Shown here: piece by piece, positions 1 through 12,200 of the stretch
Numbering within the stretch: the stretch's first letter is position 1
Layout of the letters: each line of letters starts with the position of its first letter
Source: Apricaphanius iberus
Lineage: Eukaryota > Chordata > Actinopteri > Cyprinodontiformes > Aphaniidae
Direction: 5' to 3'
Assembly: GCA_028564705.1 (NCBI GenBank)
Contig: JAPXFQ010002912.1
Coordinates: forward strand, 1,419,001 to 1,483,000
Length of the DNA stretch: 64,000 nucleotides
Translations under genes and position numbers: made by a program
The notes under the pieces: model-generated
What the model was told of the DNA's origin: nothing
Databases searched by the model: none
Seen by the model: only the letters and a program-made list of their open reading frames with translations

Positions 1-500
1 TTACCTTTCACAAGGTAAGCTCTTAAGCATTAGGGTCTTCTTCTGACTTTGTAATTTGCGTGCATGTAGGACAGCCCAAGAATCTTTGATGGGGTTCAGG
101 CCGGGGCCTTGGGAATGTAGCTCTAGTGCCTCAATGTTGGCCCGACTTTAACACTGTTGAAAATGCCTGTTGTCTGAGGCCCCGTCCACACTACTGTTAA
201 TACCGGCGCGCGAATGCCCAGTGTTGGAGAATAGTCACGTGATCCACGTTTTCAGTCGTTTTAATGTGGATGGAGATCAATTCTAATACGCAGGGAAAAC
301 GCTAGTGCGAACGGAGATAGTTTTCGTTTTAACTCTCCGTTTCTAAACAAAAACGCAGTAGTGTGGACAGGGCCTTAGTTAACTGTTTTTTTTCACCGTG
401 TGTAATGCACAAGGTCCCCTCAGCATGATCTTGCCACCACCATGCTTAAAGACTACTCGCTTGTTTTTAAGCATGCTAACCACTTTACTTTCGTCTGAAT
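1..500 (-). mobile_element. Degenerate Tc1-like transposase fragment, split by a MITE
   Basis: Read on the minus strand, the stretch near 425-455 encodes a KHGGGKIML-like segment and the stretch near 75-110 encodes GPGLNPIKDSW. These correspond to the KHGGGS-MVWG and PDLNPIENLW motifs of Tc1 transposases, in the right order. The catalytic Glu of the second motif reads as Lys and no long reading frame survives, so this is a dead fragment. Positions 178-374 between the motifs are a separate inserted MITE. The element continues off the left edge, so its full extent is unknown. The similarity is judged by eye. Confidence 0.6.
178..374. mobile_element. hAT-type MITE with GGCCCYGTCCACACTACTG inverted ends
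   Basis: The left end (178-196) and the reverse complement of the right end (356-374) are 19-bp terminal inverted repeats differing at one base. The unit is 197 bp and has no coding capacity. The GGCC-TGTCCACAC terminus resembles an abundant class of fish nonautonomous hAT-like repeats. No clean 8-bp target duplication is visible at the borders, so the superfamily is inferred. It interrupts an older Tc1 remnant, which gives the relative age. Confidence 0.7.
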
Positions 501-3500
501 GGGCTGCTTAGCTGTGTTTTTCTTCTGGGTGAACTCAACTAAACGAGCTACTGCCATCAACAATTTACTTTTCTCTAATAAAGAGAATACTATAGAGGTC
601 TTTCTCTATAAATGTGCACATGAATGTCCAACGAAAGGTAAAGCAAACCTACTTATTCCTCCAGAATTCATCCTCCTTGAATATTTATGAATCCTTAAAA
701 ACATTATGTGATCTCTTTCGCTCTTATTGTTATTTCCCCTTCATAAAAAGATTAAATAAATGTAACGTTATGCCTTGTTCATGCTGAGAAAACTAAAGGG
801 TCTTTATTTTATCTGTGCATAAGCACGTGATGGTTATACGCTAGATTCTGTCCCATCACCTGGGACACTATGAGGTCTCTGCTTTTAAACTGGATTAATG
901 TTTAACCAGACATTTAGCTGCTGACAGCCTTTCCTTCTGTTGTAACCCAGCGAAAGCAGAATTTAAACTTTAAAACTCTCAAGTTGAATCCAAACATATA
1001 TATTTTTTAGAATAAATGTAAAAGTTCACTGTGTATGAGCTCCAAATTAACAAACCCTGAGTAATTTAATCAGGCAACAGATGCAGCAGAGTGGATAAAC
1101 CTAATTTAAAAGCACCCAAATACAGTTAGTGGCCTCCGTCTGTTCTTGCAGCCTGCAAACCTTCTGCACACTACATTACATTATTTTATCTATTTTTGTC
1201 CTCTAATGTGTTTGAACATTTTGAGGCCGACATTTAACAATTTTAAGAGAAAAAACATGAACAGGCTATAACGAGTCATACAGAAAACACTAAAATCAAA
1301 GTTATCGAAATTTTTTTTTCGTTTTGAGAATCATTTAGAGTGCACCCCTAGTCCGTTAAACTCTCCATAAACCTTAAGGGAGAGATTGGTTAGTGACTCA
1401 CATGTAGCTCCACTGACCCTCCCAGTTTCACCGTTGGTCTCTGTGATCGGAGCTGCAGGCTGTGTTGGAAACATTATAGGTTGTGTCAGCAGTGGAATGT
1501 GTGTAATGTGTAACTGAAGGAGCTACAGATCATCCATCTTAGCCAATAGCATTCTTATGTCCAAACCTCTTCGTCACTACATCTCTAAATATGTGGCTGA
1601 GTTACATTTCAGTCTTTGTAATGTTAAGTACATGCAGAGGTCATAAATCATTTCTCACTGGTGCTTAAGGCCTTATGAAGACCTTTCATTTGTTTTATTT
1701 ATTTGAAAGCCTGAAGAACTATTGATCTGATCGCTCTTTAGCTAATTTTGAGGGATCCCAAAGTGTTTCCAGGCAAGTAGAATGTCCCATCTGTCTGGTC
1801 TGTCTATCTGGAGGAGCCTGACCGTATTTCAGCCACTTGTACTTAAGGTATTTGTCATTCGGTCATGATTCACGACTCCTAAGTTTAGGTAAGGGACAGA
1901 ACATAATTTCTTTTCAGTGACAAACCAAAGCAATGCCATTAGTACTCCAGGTTAGACATCAGTTCATTTCTCCGTCTCTTGTTTCATTCTCCTGTCAATC
2001 CTGACCACGACAGAAAACACTCGATCTCTTCCATCTTAGCCGAACATGAAGGGTGAAATGGCCTCAGATTTAGAGGAGCTAACTCTCATCCAACCAAGGA
2101 TGCGTCTAAAAGTTGCACGAAACCGGCGTCCCTCGTTGACTGGAGTTTGGCCACGTTCATTGCCCCCTTTAATGCTGCACGGCATCAGAAATGTCTAGAT
2201 TATCATTCTGCAGATGCATGTTCTTTATTTAAAGACTGACCACTATATAAATACCTGACATATATTCATAATCAATTATGTTTTTTTTCTTTAAATTAAG
2301 GGGGGGAAATTCTGAAAGTTTTGAGCCAGAATAAAATGAAAGAATTTGACACAGAATATAAAGACATCAAAATTTTTGTGTTTAATTTTTTGTGTTTGTA
2401 AAGCTTGAACCTGCTGGCCTTAACCAATATTACCTGGCTCTAATTTCTCTATAAGAACTAAAATAGACATAAAAGAGCTTTGAATGGAAATAACAGCAAT
2501 TAAGATGTTTTAAAAAGTTTTACAGATTTTCCTACCAACTGTCAAATGATTCAAATTAAACTTTATTTAGCATGCAGCTTGCTTCCAACAGTGTGTTAGT
2601 GAAAAGTGGAATTGTAAAGCGCTTTGGGTGTCTTGAAAAGCACTAAATAATGCAATCCATAATTATTATTATCTTTGCCAGAGGTCGGAGGGTCCATCCC
2701 TATCCTAACGCTGAGTTTTTCAAAAGGGTGGTAACGTCTCCAAATCCAAGTTGCATAACAGACAGATAAAAAATACAAAAGGATATAATAAGAAACTTTG
2801 CTGTAGTTTTTTTTTTAACCTTCAGCTAAAGACACAGCTTTCACTTGGGTCACAAATTAAACCGACTTTTCTTAGAACATGAAAACTATTTTTGGTAGCT
2901 TCTTACATTTCTGTATTTTATCTGACTTTGTTTTTAAAAACCTTTGTGATACTGAACACTGCTCAGTTTTCCTCGCTCAGAGTCTACTTCGAAGAGAACC
3001 TGGAAACACTTTTTGTGGTGTCACCACTGTTCGGTGCAGTATTCTAGTGTATTCTAGTTAAAGGCAGCCCTTACTGGAATTTGAATAATGTTTAACCCGC
3101 CTGGCTCCAGGCCAACATCACTAGATAACAGAGGAACACAAGTAAGCACACAGACATTTTTATATACTTTTCTCTTGGTGTTTTTGTGTCACAGTGTCTG
3201 TGCTCCAGGAGATTTTGTGTTATTGCACATTTGTGCACAATTTTACCACAGTCTGGAAGAAAAATTACATCTCTGCATAACTCAGATGTGAAATCAACCA
3301 GTCTTTAAATTATAAACCCATCTTTGTTAATATTCTCATCCACCAAAGTACATTTTTCCCACAATTGAGATGAAAATGATTCATAAAGCTTCTCTAGCTT
3401 CTCCTTGATTCATAACCTAAAAGTTTTTGAATTATTAGCGTTTTCAAACGCATTTAAAAAGAAAGAATTCCAGCAAAGTTTTTTTGTCCTGTAGGACTCT

Positions 3501-4019
3501 GGACGGTCCAGTGAACCAGTGCTGATCCATGCAGTCTGATTGTTTTGAATGGATCTCTGCTGCGTTGTATTTCAAAAGACCAGATTTTGGTTTGGCTGAC
3601 CCGCATGTGACATATTTATTTTGGTCTCATTCCTACCCTCCCTGGTTTAAAATTAGTGCTTGTGTGCATATATCTCTCCCTTGCTTTATGAGTGTGAGTG
3701 AGATTGGGTTAGGCTTGATTTAATGCAGCTGTAGCATAGAGCCCACTCTGCAGCTGAACCTACTTTACTGATTTTTGTGGCTTTTTTATGCATCTGGGTG
3801 GGCTGTTACTCAACCAGTTTAATATTAAGAACCTTTACCATGATGTTCTATTGTGAATGAAAGTGACTGAAAAGAGAGCAGCTTTAATTTACCTCAGTTT
3901 AGCCATATTTCTCCTAGAAATGTATCTTTTTCTCAGCAAATTGTAATCTTTCCTTACCTGTAAACATAATCTTTGTTACGCCAAATGTTCTAATCAATTT
4001 CAGAATTGTTCATTTTTAT
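500..4019. other. Gene-free upstream DNA, nothing recognised
   Basis: This is AT-rich sequence with only short chance reading frames (60-67 codons) on both strands. None has a recognisable domain, splice-site pairing or codon pattern that suggests a gene. Homopolymer runs are present, for example T-runs near 1311 and 2281. I see no RNA gene and no inverted-repeat element that I could delimit. Confidence 0.5.
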
Positions 4020-4690
4020 GACCAACCATCTGATCATCTGCCTGATTCTTTCAGATTAACATCAGGACTGTATGACATCCACTCCAAAACACTGGCTTTG
4101 GTCTCCTGAAGCCACTTTGTAACTGATTTGTTTCTAAGCTTATGGTCATTGTCCATTTGGAACACCCATTTGTTCCCAAGCTGTGATTTCATCAGCCAGG
4201 ATTTGTCAATATTTCTATAAAATGTTATTTCCTCGTGATTCCATCCATGTTTGAAGCCCACCACTCCCTCATGCAGCCAAACAGTCACACACCATGATGC
4301 TGCCACCCTTGTTTACTTTAGTGTGATGTCAGACCTCTCTGCTTTCCCCGCCAACTCTTTCCATTTAGTTTCATTAGACCACCGGACATGTTTCCAAAAC
4401 TGAAGGCTATTATCCCTCAGTGCCTCAGTCCCTTTTGTAGCAATGGATTCCACCTCTGATGTACTCAGAAGACTGGCCACTTGGTCTTTTACATTGGTTC
4501 TGGGGTTGATGCACATAATTTGTAATAAAACACATTGATCTCTGGGACCATCCTTAGAGGTATGACGTCTGGAGATCCAAATTGTTTCTATATTTGTGTA
4601 TAATTGTATAAATTGAGGAACTTGGGTTATTCAAGCATCTGGGAATTGTTCCCAAAGATGAACCAGACTTGTGGCCATCAGGGCGTCGTG
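4020..4690 (-). pseudogene. Degenerate Tc1 transposase, Tdr/Sleeping Beauty type
   Basis: The minus strand contains two out-of-phase pieces of a Tc1 transposase. Near 4313-4516 is an FWKHVRWSNETKW segment, matching the first catalytic motif region (normally W-DE). Near 4034-4306 is WVFQMDNDHK followed by KWLQETKASVLEWMSYSPDV, matching the second catalytic Asp region and the SPDLNP-E segment. Frameshifts separate the pieces, the final Glu region is altered, and the DNA-binding half is scarcely recognisable. About 4640-4680 still resembles the N-proximal part of this family. The element is old and inactive. Family assignment is by eye. Confidence 0.75.
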
Positions 4691-4691
4691 T

Positions 4692-4795
4692 GGAGTTGAG
4701 GTAGAGCAGGCGCCCCAAATGCGGAGGCTATGGACCTCAGTGTGGGTGTTCTGGGTTCGACTCCCAACCTATTACACATCTATCAAATATTAAAT
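4692..4795 (+). repeat. tRNA-like SINE fragment
   Basis: The sequence has a tRNA-like layout: an A-box-like GAGGTAGAGCAGGCG segment near 4698 and a B box GGGTTCGACTCCCA near 4753. It resembles a widespread tRNA-derived fish repeat that starts with a TAGAGCGGGCGCCC-like head and ends in a tail resembling ATCAAATA. The acceptor stem does not pair and there is no plausible anticodon arm, so it is not a functional tRNA gene. Confidence 0.5.
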
Positions 4796-5295
4796 GTGTA
4801 GAAAAATAGTCTTCTTCTGTTTTCCCAATAATATCAAACAAGGAAGCTGGAATTTTGGACTGTTGCCATAAAATACATTCACAACTTTGAATTAACCTAC
4901 AAGAAGCCTAAAAAGATATAATATCATCATATTGGCTCTCTAGAACTATTAAAAGGCATGGCAAACTTCTGAATCTGAAGAAAGTACTAGAATAAATCTT
5001 TAATAGTTTTGGTCATCCTAACTGACTTAAAGCAGAAAAAAATTGTCTTGCTTAATGTCAGACAGCAAGGAAAAGAAGCGATTTCTCTTTTTTGTCCATG
5101 CAGATGTCTGGTTTCAACTGTCTTTGGGTTTTGTGGACTTTAAAGGGCCTATTTTTGAGTTTTCAACCATCTTGTAGTGCAATTTTCTCATAAAAAACCC
5201 CACCAGAGTGGTTTTTGGCTTAATTCACTTATGTCTGAGTCCTCCTAAATCCTGCTCTCTGAACAGCTGCCCCTCCCTCTCTTGGAAGACGACTG

Positions 5296-5338
5296 AGTGG
5301 TAACATAGGGACGTATTTTACATCACTATGTTACCACT
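5296..5338. repeat. Inverted repeat, 13-bp arms, 17-bp loop
   Basis: Perfect complementary arms at 5296-5308 (AGTGGTAACATAG) and 5326-5338 lie inside the TTAA-flanked element. It is probably structural in the transposon rather than a host regulatory site. Confidence 0.7.
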
Positions 5339-6074
5339 AGGAAGTACTAGAGGTGTCTGCACAAAAAAAGAAGTGTCTGCACCACCCCTGCAGACAGAGC
5401 AGCCTACCTCTGATAGAATTGCAAACACACCATCCTCCTTCTCAAGCTCAAAGCTCATAGCTGCTCTGGTTTTACCTGCTGAACAACTTTTTTGGGGGGA
5501 ATTTTACTTTCTCTGTGAAAACGGCCGTTTGACTGCATGGATTACAGGACTTAATTCTACAGTCCTAAAGAACAGCAGCTGGATCAAAGATGCCCAATGG
5601 ACAGAGAAGTAAGTAGCAACATGCTAATGCTAATGTGTGTTAGCCTTTTATCAAGCTGCTTATGTGATCTTATAACAGCATTGTGTTTTCAATTAATTGA
5701 TCTGTACCATCTCAGAATGTTCAGTAAACGGGTGCAAACAACACCCATGACTTTTTATATTTTTTTTATTATTTAACTTTTTTTATTGACTTTTCATTAC
5801 AGATGTAAATGCATAGCCAGTGTCCAAATATAGACATTGCAAATGAGATCAAGTCAACATTTTTAAGAAAAACAACTAAAACAAAGGGCAGAACAGTGAC
5901 AAATAAAAGACATGGTAATGTCTTACATGGATAAGAAGGTACATGGGAGAATATACAGGTATTAGCCTTTATAATCACCCCTTTCCAATCATTTCAAAAT
6001 AAGGAGCCCATTTAATTTATTGTTAATTTATAAATAAGTCGTTCAAAAGAAGCTATCTTGGTTAATCCATCTCT

Positions 6075-6110
6075 CCATTCCTTAAAACTGATCCATTCCT
6101 TAAAACTGAT
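6075..6110 (+). repeat. Tandem duplication of an 18-bp unit
   Basis: The 18-base unit CCATTCCTTAAAACTGAT occurs twice back to back (6075-6092 and 6093-6110) with no mismatch, which suggests a recent slippage duplication within repeat-derived sequence. Confidence 0.8.
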
Positions 6111-7640
6111 CAGAAAGGATCACCCACAACTTTCTGATATACTGGGCTGGAAAGATTGCTTAATGGATTCAGCTATGTTGGTTTTGACTCTGTCTAAAGC
6201 CTGGATATGCTTATCTGTTTCCTGGTAGATTTAGCAGCTGAAATAGGCTTGATTGACTCTGGTTTTACAAAAAATAAATAAATAAACCAAACGTCCTACC
6301 CCTTCATATAACACAGTTTCATTGTGGTACTTGGTGCACTTAAATTTAAAGACTAACTGCTGTTTGAGATAGGCTCAGCTGTTTTCCTCAGTCAGAGCAG
6401 CTCTGCATGGGAGAGGAGCGGGGAAGAAGATGGATATAAATTAAGTTTCAGGACAAATTAATACTATATAAACACCAACGCTAACATTTTATCATATATA
6501 TGTCTATCCCAGAAGGAGAAAGCTGTAAAATTGCATGATATAGTCCCTTTAAATAGTTTAGCTACTGGTTTTCTACATAAAAACACAAAAAATATGCTGT
6601 ATGATCTACCAAATACAGTACATTTTCATGCTAAGCTTCCATTTCTCTAAAGAAAACATTAAAAGGGTCAAAAATAATCTGAAACACGGTTTATGAACTG
6701 TAACAAGTCTTTGACGAAGATACATCTGGGTGGCACAGCTGTAATCTTTGCCATGACGAGTCTGGAGTTTGGTTACTTGTGACTGGCAACAGATTTTTTA
6801 CAGTAAGATGTACATTAGAGCCTCTTTGTGCCTGCAGGCCTTCTTCTCAGGTTTGCAGAGTGAATTAGTGACAGAGCAGAAAAAAAATGAGCATTAGAGA
6901 AAAACTTGATAGCTTCCTCAAAATTTCACAGAGATTTACAGTAGAAAGAATATAATAGAAAAATGATAGGTTTTGAGTCAAAGCCAAAGGATGTCAGGAA
7001 AACAATGATCTAAAGTTTTAGCTTCAATCTAAAGAAGGCAAATAAATAAAGGTTTAAACTCAAGTAGGCATTAAATACCCTTTGAGTTTGAAATCTTGGT
7101 CTTGAATGGGACCAAATTTGTTTTCTTCTGAAGAACTTTTGTAACTACGTAATTGAGGTAAAAAAAATCCCTTTCTGTTTTCAAAATATTTTTCTAATTT
7201 CTTTCAAATTCCAGTATTCTGCATTTTCCTTTCATCTTGGAAACTTTATACTCTTGCTGGCAGGATCTGTTGCAAACCGTGTGTCGTATTTGCTGAGGTT
7301 TCAGCAGAGCTACCCCTGCTGAAATGAAATGAAGCGAAGAAGATGGCTCTTTCTGCCTCTGGGTATATGTAGTAGCAATCACTCACTTCTCCTTATACAC
7401 AGAAAGACCAAACACATGCACAATGGATTTATTTTTGTTTGCAGCTCTGCATTTAGTGTATTTTTGAGTCAATTACGAGACATTTCTTTATAAATTGGGG
7501 TAACTAAAAAATAAAACTCTCCACAGCTGCCACCACCATTGTGAGGTATTAATTTGATTTTCTGGGCTAGTTCTGCATATTCATACTTTGACATATTGCT
7601 ACTAAAACTTTTATGGCACAATATTGTACCATTTTGAAGA

Positions 7641-8060
7641 TTTTACATCTAGAGAGCCTTTTCACATTACAACCACAAACGTGTGTGTTTTATTGGGATT
7701 TTATGAGTTAGTGTAACTGAAGCAAAATGGTTCATGGTTTTCAACCACTCCTAAGAAATAAAAACCTGAACAGTGTGGCATGCATTTGTATTCACCCCCT
7801 TTGAATCAAAACTTTGTACAATACCGTTTCGCTGTAATTGCGGCCGCACGTCTTTAAGGTTATGGCTCAAGCAGCTTTGCAGACGCATAGCCTCAATTTT
7901 GTACAGAATAGCACAAAATCAGTCAGAATGTAAAGAGTGACTGAGCATCACCTTTCAAGTCATACTCAGAATTCTCAAATGTATTTAGGTCAATACTTTG
8001 ACTGGAGCATATTCTTATGTATGACTATATTATGTTTTGAAAAAAGGCAAAAATGTTCCC
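7641..8060 (-). mobile_element. Tc1-like element terminal fragment
   Basis: The stretch starting with a TTTCACATTACAACCACAAA-like segment near 7660 and a GCATTTGTATTCACCCCCTT segment near 7781 resembles the terminal region of a common fish Tc1 family. The following part (about 7820-8050) resembles the part of that element downstream of its transposase. No frame is intact. The same terminal region appears again at about 63340-63520, and the transposase region of the same or a sister family at 24450-24960. Confidence 0.6.
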
Positions 8061-8599
8061 TCAAAAAAAGTTTGTCACAACTAATGTGTTAAAGTCTAAG
8101 GTCCACATCCCCTGCACTTTTGGCTAAAACGTTTGTTCTCCATTCAGTGAAATGAATTGCAATGGGTAGAGTATCCAGAAAGGCTTCATTCTTCATAAAA
8201 TTACTCAAAGAAAATAAAAATGATGGTGCCATAAAACAACTATTAAAAGTATTTTTTTTTCTAAAAAGATTATCAAGTAAATGTAACAGAGTAAATGTAA
8301 CTAGTTACTACCCACCTCTGTCTGCCAGCAGCCTTTTATCTAGTGAGTTTGCATGGAAACATAGTCATTCTTGTATCTGTTTTTGTGCATCAGGTATAGT
8401 TCATTTTTGCTTGTGATTTTTATAAAAATGCATGTATGATAGCCTATACTAAATTAATTCAAAAAATAGGTAAATATATAGAAATTTGGGTTTAAAAAAT
8501 CAGTTTTGCAGAAAATAAAAATAAATAGTATGTAAATGATAACCTAAATATTGTTAAACGCTATTGTTTTGGTATTTAACTTAACTTAAAAATAGTCAT

Positions 8600-8760
8600 C
8601 AATTACGCTATTGGCTGTTGTTTGCATTGGGCGGGCTTAGTAAAAGCTTTAAGACAGGTGATTGGTTTGTTGGTTGTAGTGGGTGGGGCTTTACTGTAGC
8701 TTGCTATCTGTCACAGGGGAGTCGCACATTCAACAGTGAAACGGCTGGAGATGTCGAATG
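8600..8760 (+). promoter_or_regulatory. Probable rassf3 promoter
   Basis: About 0.4-0.5 kb upstream of the start codon there is a GC-box-like GGGCGGG near 8630, a GGGTGGGGC near 8679, and inverted CCAAT boxes (ATTGG) near 8611, 8626 and 8661. No TATA box is evident. This combination is typical of a housekeeping-type vertebrate promoter. The transcription start cannot be fixed from sequence alone, so the boundary is approximate. Which factors act here is unknown. Confidence 0.4.
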
Positions 8761-8804
8761 ACTGGAGCTTGCAGTTGGGTTTTCCTCGTTATTTCAGTGA
8801 ATAA
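8751..8804 (+). other. Upstream ORF 1 in the putative rassf3 5' leader
   Basis: An ATG at 8751 opens a 17-codon frame that ends in TAA at 8802-8804. Whether it is transcribed depends on where the transcription start lies, which I cannot see. If it is in the leader it could lower translation of the main frame. Confidence 0.35.
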
Positions 8805-8876
8805 TATTTGCTTTTTTTTTAGTCAGAGGAACTTTTTTTGGGAAAAGAAGTCAGTTGAGTTATTTTGTATTTTAAA

Positions 8877-8924
8877 ATGGAACAATTTAAACGTGTTTTA
8901 GCCATACCGGTGGACTTATACTAG
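8877..8924 (+). other. Upstream ORF 2 in the putative rassf3 5' leader
   Basis: An ATG at 8877 opens a 15-codon frame ending in TAG at 8922-8924. It lies fully upstream of the main start and does not overlap it. Confidence 0.4.
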
Positions 8925-9085
8925 TGAACGAAGAGACGGAAGGGAGACGACGGACTTAAAGGAGGGAATAGCCGGTTAACAGAGACACCCACGGATCCGA
9001 TAATCACCGCGTCTGGGGGCCGTTTCGTTACATCACCTGCTTAGGTTTTTTTAATCGTCATTTCTATTTCAAGAGGGGAGTTTTG

Positions 9086-9136
9086 ATGCGACCGGAGCAG
9101 CGTCGGGAAGTTTTCTCCGCAAATGACGTGGAATAG
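9086..9136 (+). promoter_or_regulatory. Upstream ORF overlapping the first rassf3 ATG
   Basis: An ATG at 9086 opens a 16-codon frame that is out of phase with the main frame and stops with TAG at 9134-9136. It overlaps the first main ATG (9123) and ends four bases before the second in-frame ATG (9141). The ATG context is weak (T at -3, C at +4). Ribosomes using it would bypass Met1, while leaky scanning or very short-range restart could favour Met7. This is a sequence-based inference with no expression evidence. Confidence 0.55.
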
Positions 9137-9245
9137 CACGATGAGCAGCGGCTACAGCAGCTTGGAGGATGACTCCGAGGAGTATTTTTTCACGGCCAGG
9201 ACCTCTTTCTTCAAAAAACCTTCCGGGAAACTCACAGACAACAAG
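9123..9245 (+). CDS. rassf3: rassf3 coding exon 1 (residues 1-41)
   Basis: The frame starts MTWNSTMSSGYSS and ends at a codon boundary before the donor GTAACT. The MTW-ST prefix resembles the starts of RASSF1C and RASSF5C, which supports Met1 as an ancestral start. Mammalian RASSF3 is usually annotated from the position of Met7 (9141). Met1 has a poor context (C at -3, A at +4) and Met7 a better one (A at -3), so both may be used. The acidic ED-rich stretch followed by FFTARTSFFKK is the family's N-terminal signature, whose exact role is not settled. Confidence 0.92.
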
Positions 9246-12200
9246 GTAACTGCTGAAATAATCCCACTTTATGTCTGGTACACATGAAAAGAGCTGAAAA
9301 ATAAAATAATAACTCCCTGGATAAAGCGTCCGCCCACCTGTTGCGAAAGATTGGTTTCACCTGACTAGGAGCTGGACGCCACCTGCAAACCTGATTTTAC
9401 CGTTTAAATTTAAGCCGAAAGTTTTAATAAGTCTAAACTTTTATATTCTACATATGATATAGGCTTGCTTTTAAATGGAAAATGGCCGAATAAGCTTAAT
9501 TTTATTTGGCTGCGAGTCACACTTATGTTACAAGAGTTCCAGTTTTTCGAGTTTCTAAAGAATTTGACAAAAGGCCCTGTTTGGCAGGTTTCCTCTTTTA
9601 AAAAATGTTTTATTTAAATCTGTGTGTTTGTTCCACCAACACAATACTGCACATCCCCCCCCAGTACAAACCACCCTAACTGTGCATCATTGTAACAGCA
9701 TCATGCTGTGGGCATGCTATAATTCAGCAGGGAGGGAGCAGCTGGGTCTGAGCTAAATACAGTGCATTATGGGTAAAAAGAAAGGGCTGTAGATAATTGG
9801 AGACTTTGGGACTACTCTGAAAATCCATGTCAGAGTGGTCTAATTAAAGTTTACACCTAAACCCCTTTAAAAATCTGTGGCAAGACTCGAACCTTAACGC
9901 TTACTACCAATTTCCATGCAGTCTAAATGATGTCTTGGTGTCTAAAGCTAGCAGAAAAATGGCCCAAAAATACTTGGAGCTCTAAGTTGTTTCTGCAAAT
10001 TATTGCCTCAAAGGGACAAAACACAAATGCATGTCGGGTATTTCTGGTTCTTACTCCCAAAAATCACATAACTCCCACTGAAGCTGAATGAAAGTCATTG
10101 AACTCTGTGGTTGCATGGAGCAAAGTGTGAAAACGTTTAGATAGTTTTGCAGGGCGCTGTACGTCCTTCACTTGCTGCTCGACCTCAGAAGTCGCCCAGT
10201 TCCTTTCAGTGTGGCGCAAACAGCAGGTTTGTTCACCTCTCCTGACAACCTTGCATTCGGTAGCAGAATCAAGCCATTCATGCTCTCTCTGCCCACTTAA
10301 TGTTCGTCTGGTTCTGTGTGACGAAGCTCATTTGCAGATCCTGCAGCCTTTGCACGACCCTTCATTTAGCTTTTTTATTATTTTTTTGCTGATGCACAAT
10401 GAGACCCATGCAACGCTGCAGTGAGCGGGGGAGGTCGTGACCTTAAACGGTGGCTCCGGAGCTGCAGTGGGGTGCTGCTGGTTTCCCACATGCCAACAGT
10501 AATTACAACTGGAGAGGGGAGCTGCCCCTAGGGAAAGAATGTGTGGCACTGCTACGCGAAACCACTGCTTGTATATTTGCAAAAAAGAGGGACAACTAGA
10601 TTGTAAATATGTATTTTGTCTTTTTTGGTCTAAATAACTTCCTCTGGGTCAGACCGAAAGGCACTAACCCTTAAAAATGGCTCTAATCAAGCGTAAAACG
10701 TGCGTCAGTGATTATATCCAGCTTTGTATTAGTCTCGCTTATTTTCCTTTTTTGAATTTAGTCCAAAAGCTTGTTGCTCATGTATTTGTCTTATAAATGC
10801 AAATGAGGAAAATAGGGAAGTTGTGGTGGGAATGCACTATAGTCTGTCGTTTTATCACAGATGATTGGTGTCATTACTACAAGATCATTAGCCATTTGCC
10901 TTTCAGGCTGGTTTAGTGCGGCTACATGGAGTTGAAGGAGAAAGTGAGGTTTAATAAAGTTGAGTTTGAAAAGACAAGAGGAAGAGAAACTGCAAGAAAG
11001 GCAGGGACTGACAGCTGATGGGCAGACTGTGTACACTCTCAGAGTCACTGTGTCTACGGGGGATTTAACGTCTTCATCAGTGTGAATGGTAGCTTGTGTC
11101 TGGAAATGTCACGCTGACCACATGAAGAATTATGCTGGGGTAATCTCACCCAACCCCCTCCCCATTATCCATACATGCACATATGCCCAGTGGACAACTG
11201 AAGCGGCTAATCTTTAATTCGTATCCCCCTCGTAGACTGTAGGCTTACTGTGCAGCCGACGTCGGCAGCCATGCCACCGCGGAGACACCTCCTCTAACGG
11301 GAATTAGTCCAAAGAGTAGTGGTCTGAGAACGACCCGCACAGACTGTTTGATACTGCAGCGTGTGTTTAGGCACAGAAAATGTAATGTGGTGTGCTCTGA
11401 CAGTGATTATGTTGTAGTTTGGACGGATGTCAGCAGCTGGGTTCCTTGACTCTGCAGTTTCATTTGGCCATGAATCAGCAAGAATTTGACCCCGTTTCAA
11501 CTGCAAATCACGGTCGTTTTATTTTGTGTTATATGAAGCATCAGCTTTAAGTTGCAATTGTTTTAATTTTATTTTAAGCTGAATGAAACCAGAACGGACA
11601 GTTCTGGTTTCTTTCAGCTTTTGAACCTGAAACACCTATTCACAATCCTACTTGACATGCTATTGGTTAGCATTTGCAAAGCAGCCAATCCAGAAGCCCC
11701 ATTAATTTAAATTCAAGTGGGAAATTAAGCGTTGTTGTAATTTGTATTAGTCACGATTTTGTAGTTCCAGATGGTGATGGCTGTGGGCAGGAAGGATCTG
11801 GGGTAGCAGTCTGTGTTGCACCGAATGAAAGAAGATGGGATAGTTTTAGGAAGCGGACGCTCAGGGTTGTCTATAGTTTTATTTAATTTTATGAAGAATC
11901 CTTCTTTGCATCATGATCTCCAGATGTTCCAGTCGTCCCCAGAACAGAACCAGCCTTCTTCATTAGGTTAATGAGCATTTTAAAATCACTGGCTCTGATG
12001 CTGTTACCCCGAGATGAAACTCTCCACAGCAGATTTGTTGAAGATATGAAGCATTTTGCTGCAAACATTGAAGGACGTCCGTTTCTTCAAGAAGTAAAGT
12101 CTGCTCTGTCCTTTCTTGAGGAAGGCTTCACTTTCCAGTCTGTTGTCCAGCTGAGCTCCGAGTTATTTCTACTCTTCAATCACATCCACTTCTACCATGA

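Larger units (their letters stand above)
5140..6552. mobile_element. TTAA-flanked inverted-repeat element, piggyBac-like
   Basis: The left border TTAA-AGGGCCTAT (5140 onward) and the right border ATAGTCCCT-TTAA (ending 6552) form an inverted pair flanked by the tetranucleotide TTAA. TTAA target duplication and a short G-rich or C-rich terminus fit piggyBac elements and their nonautonomous derivatives. No transposase frame is recognisable. A stem-loop with 13-bp perfect arms lies at 5296-5308 and 5326-5338. Part of the interior (about 5765-6130) resembles other repetitive DNA that may be nested. The superfamily call rests only on the termini. Confidence 0.5.

Noticed and set aside
4692..4795. 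Functional tRNA gene
   Set aside because: A- and B-box-like motifs are present but the acceptor stem does not pair and no anticodon arm can be formed. It fits a tRNA-derived repeat.
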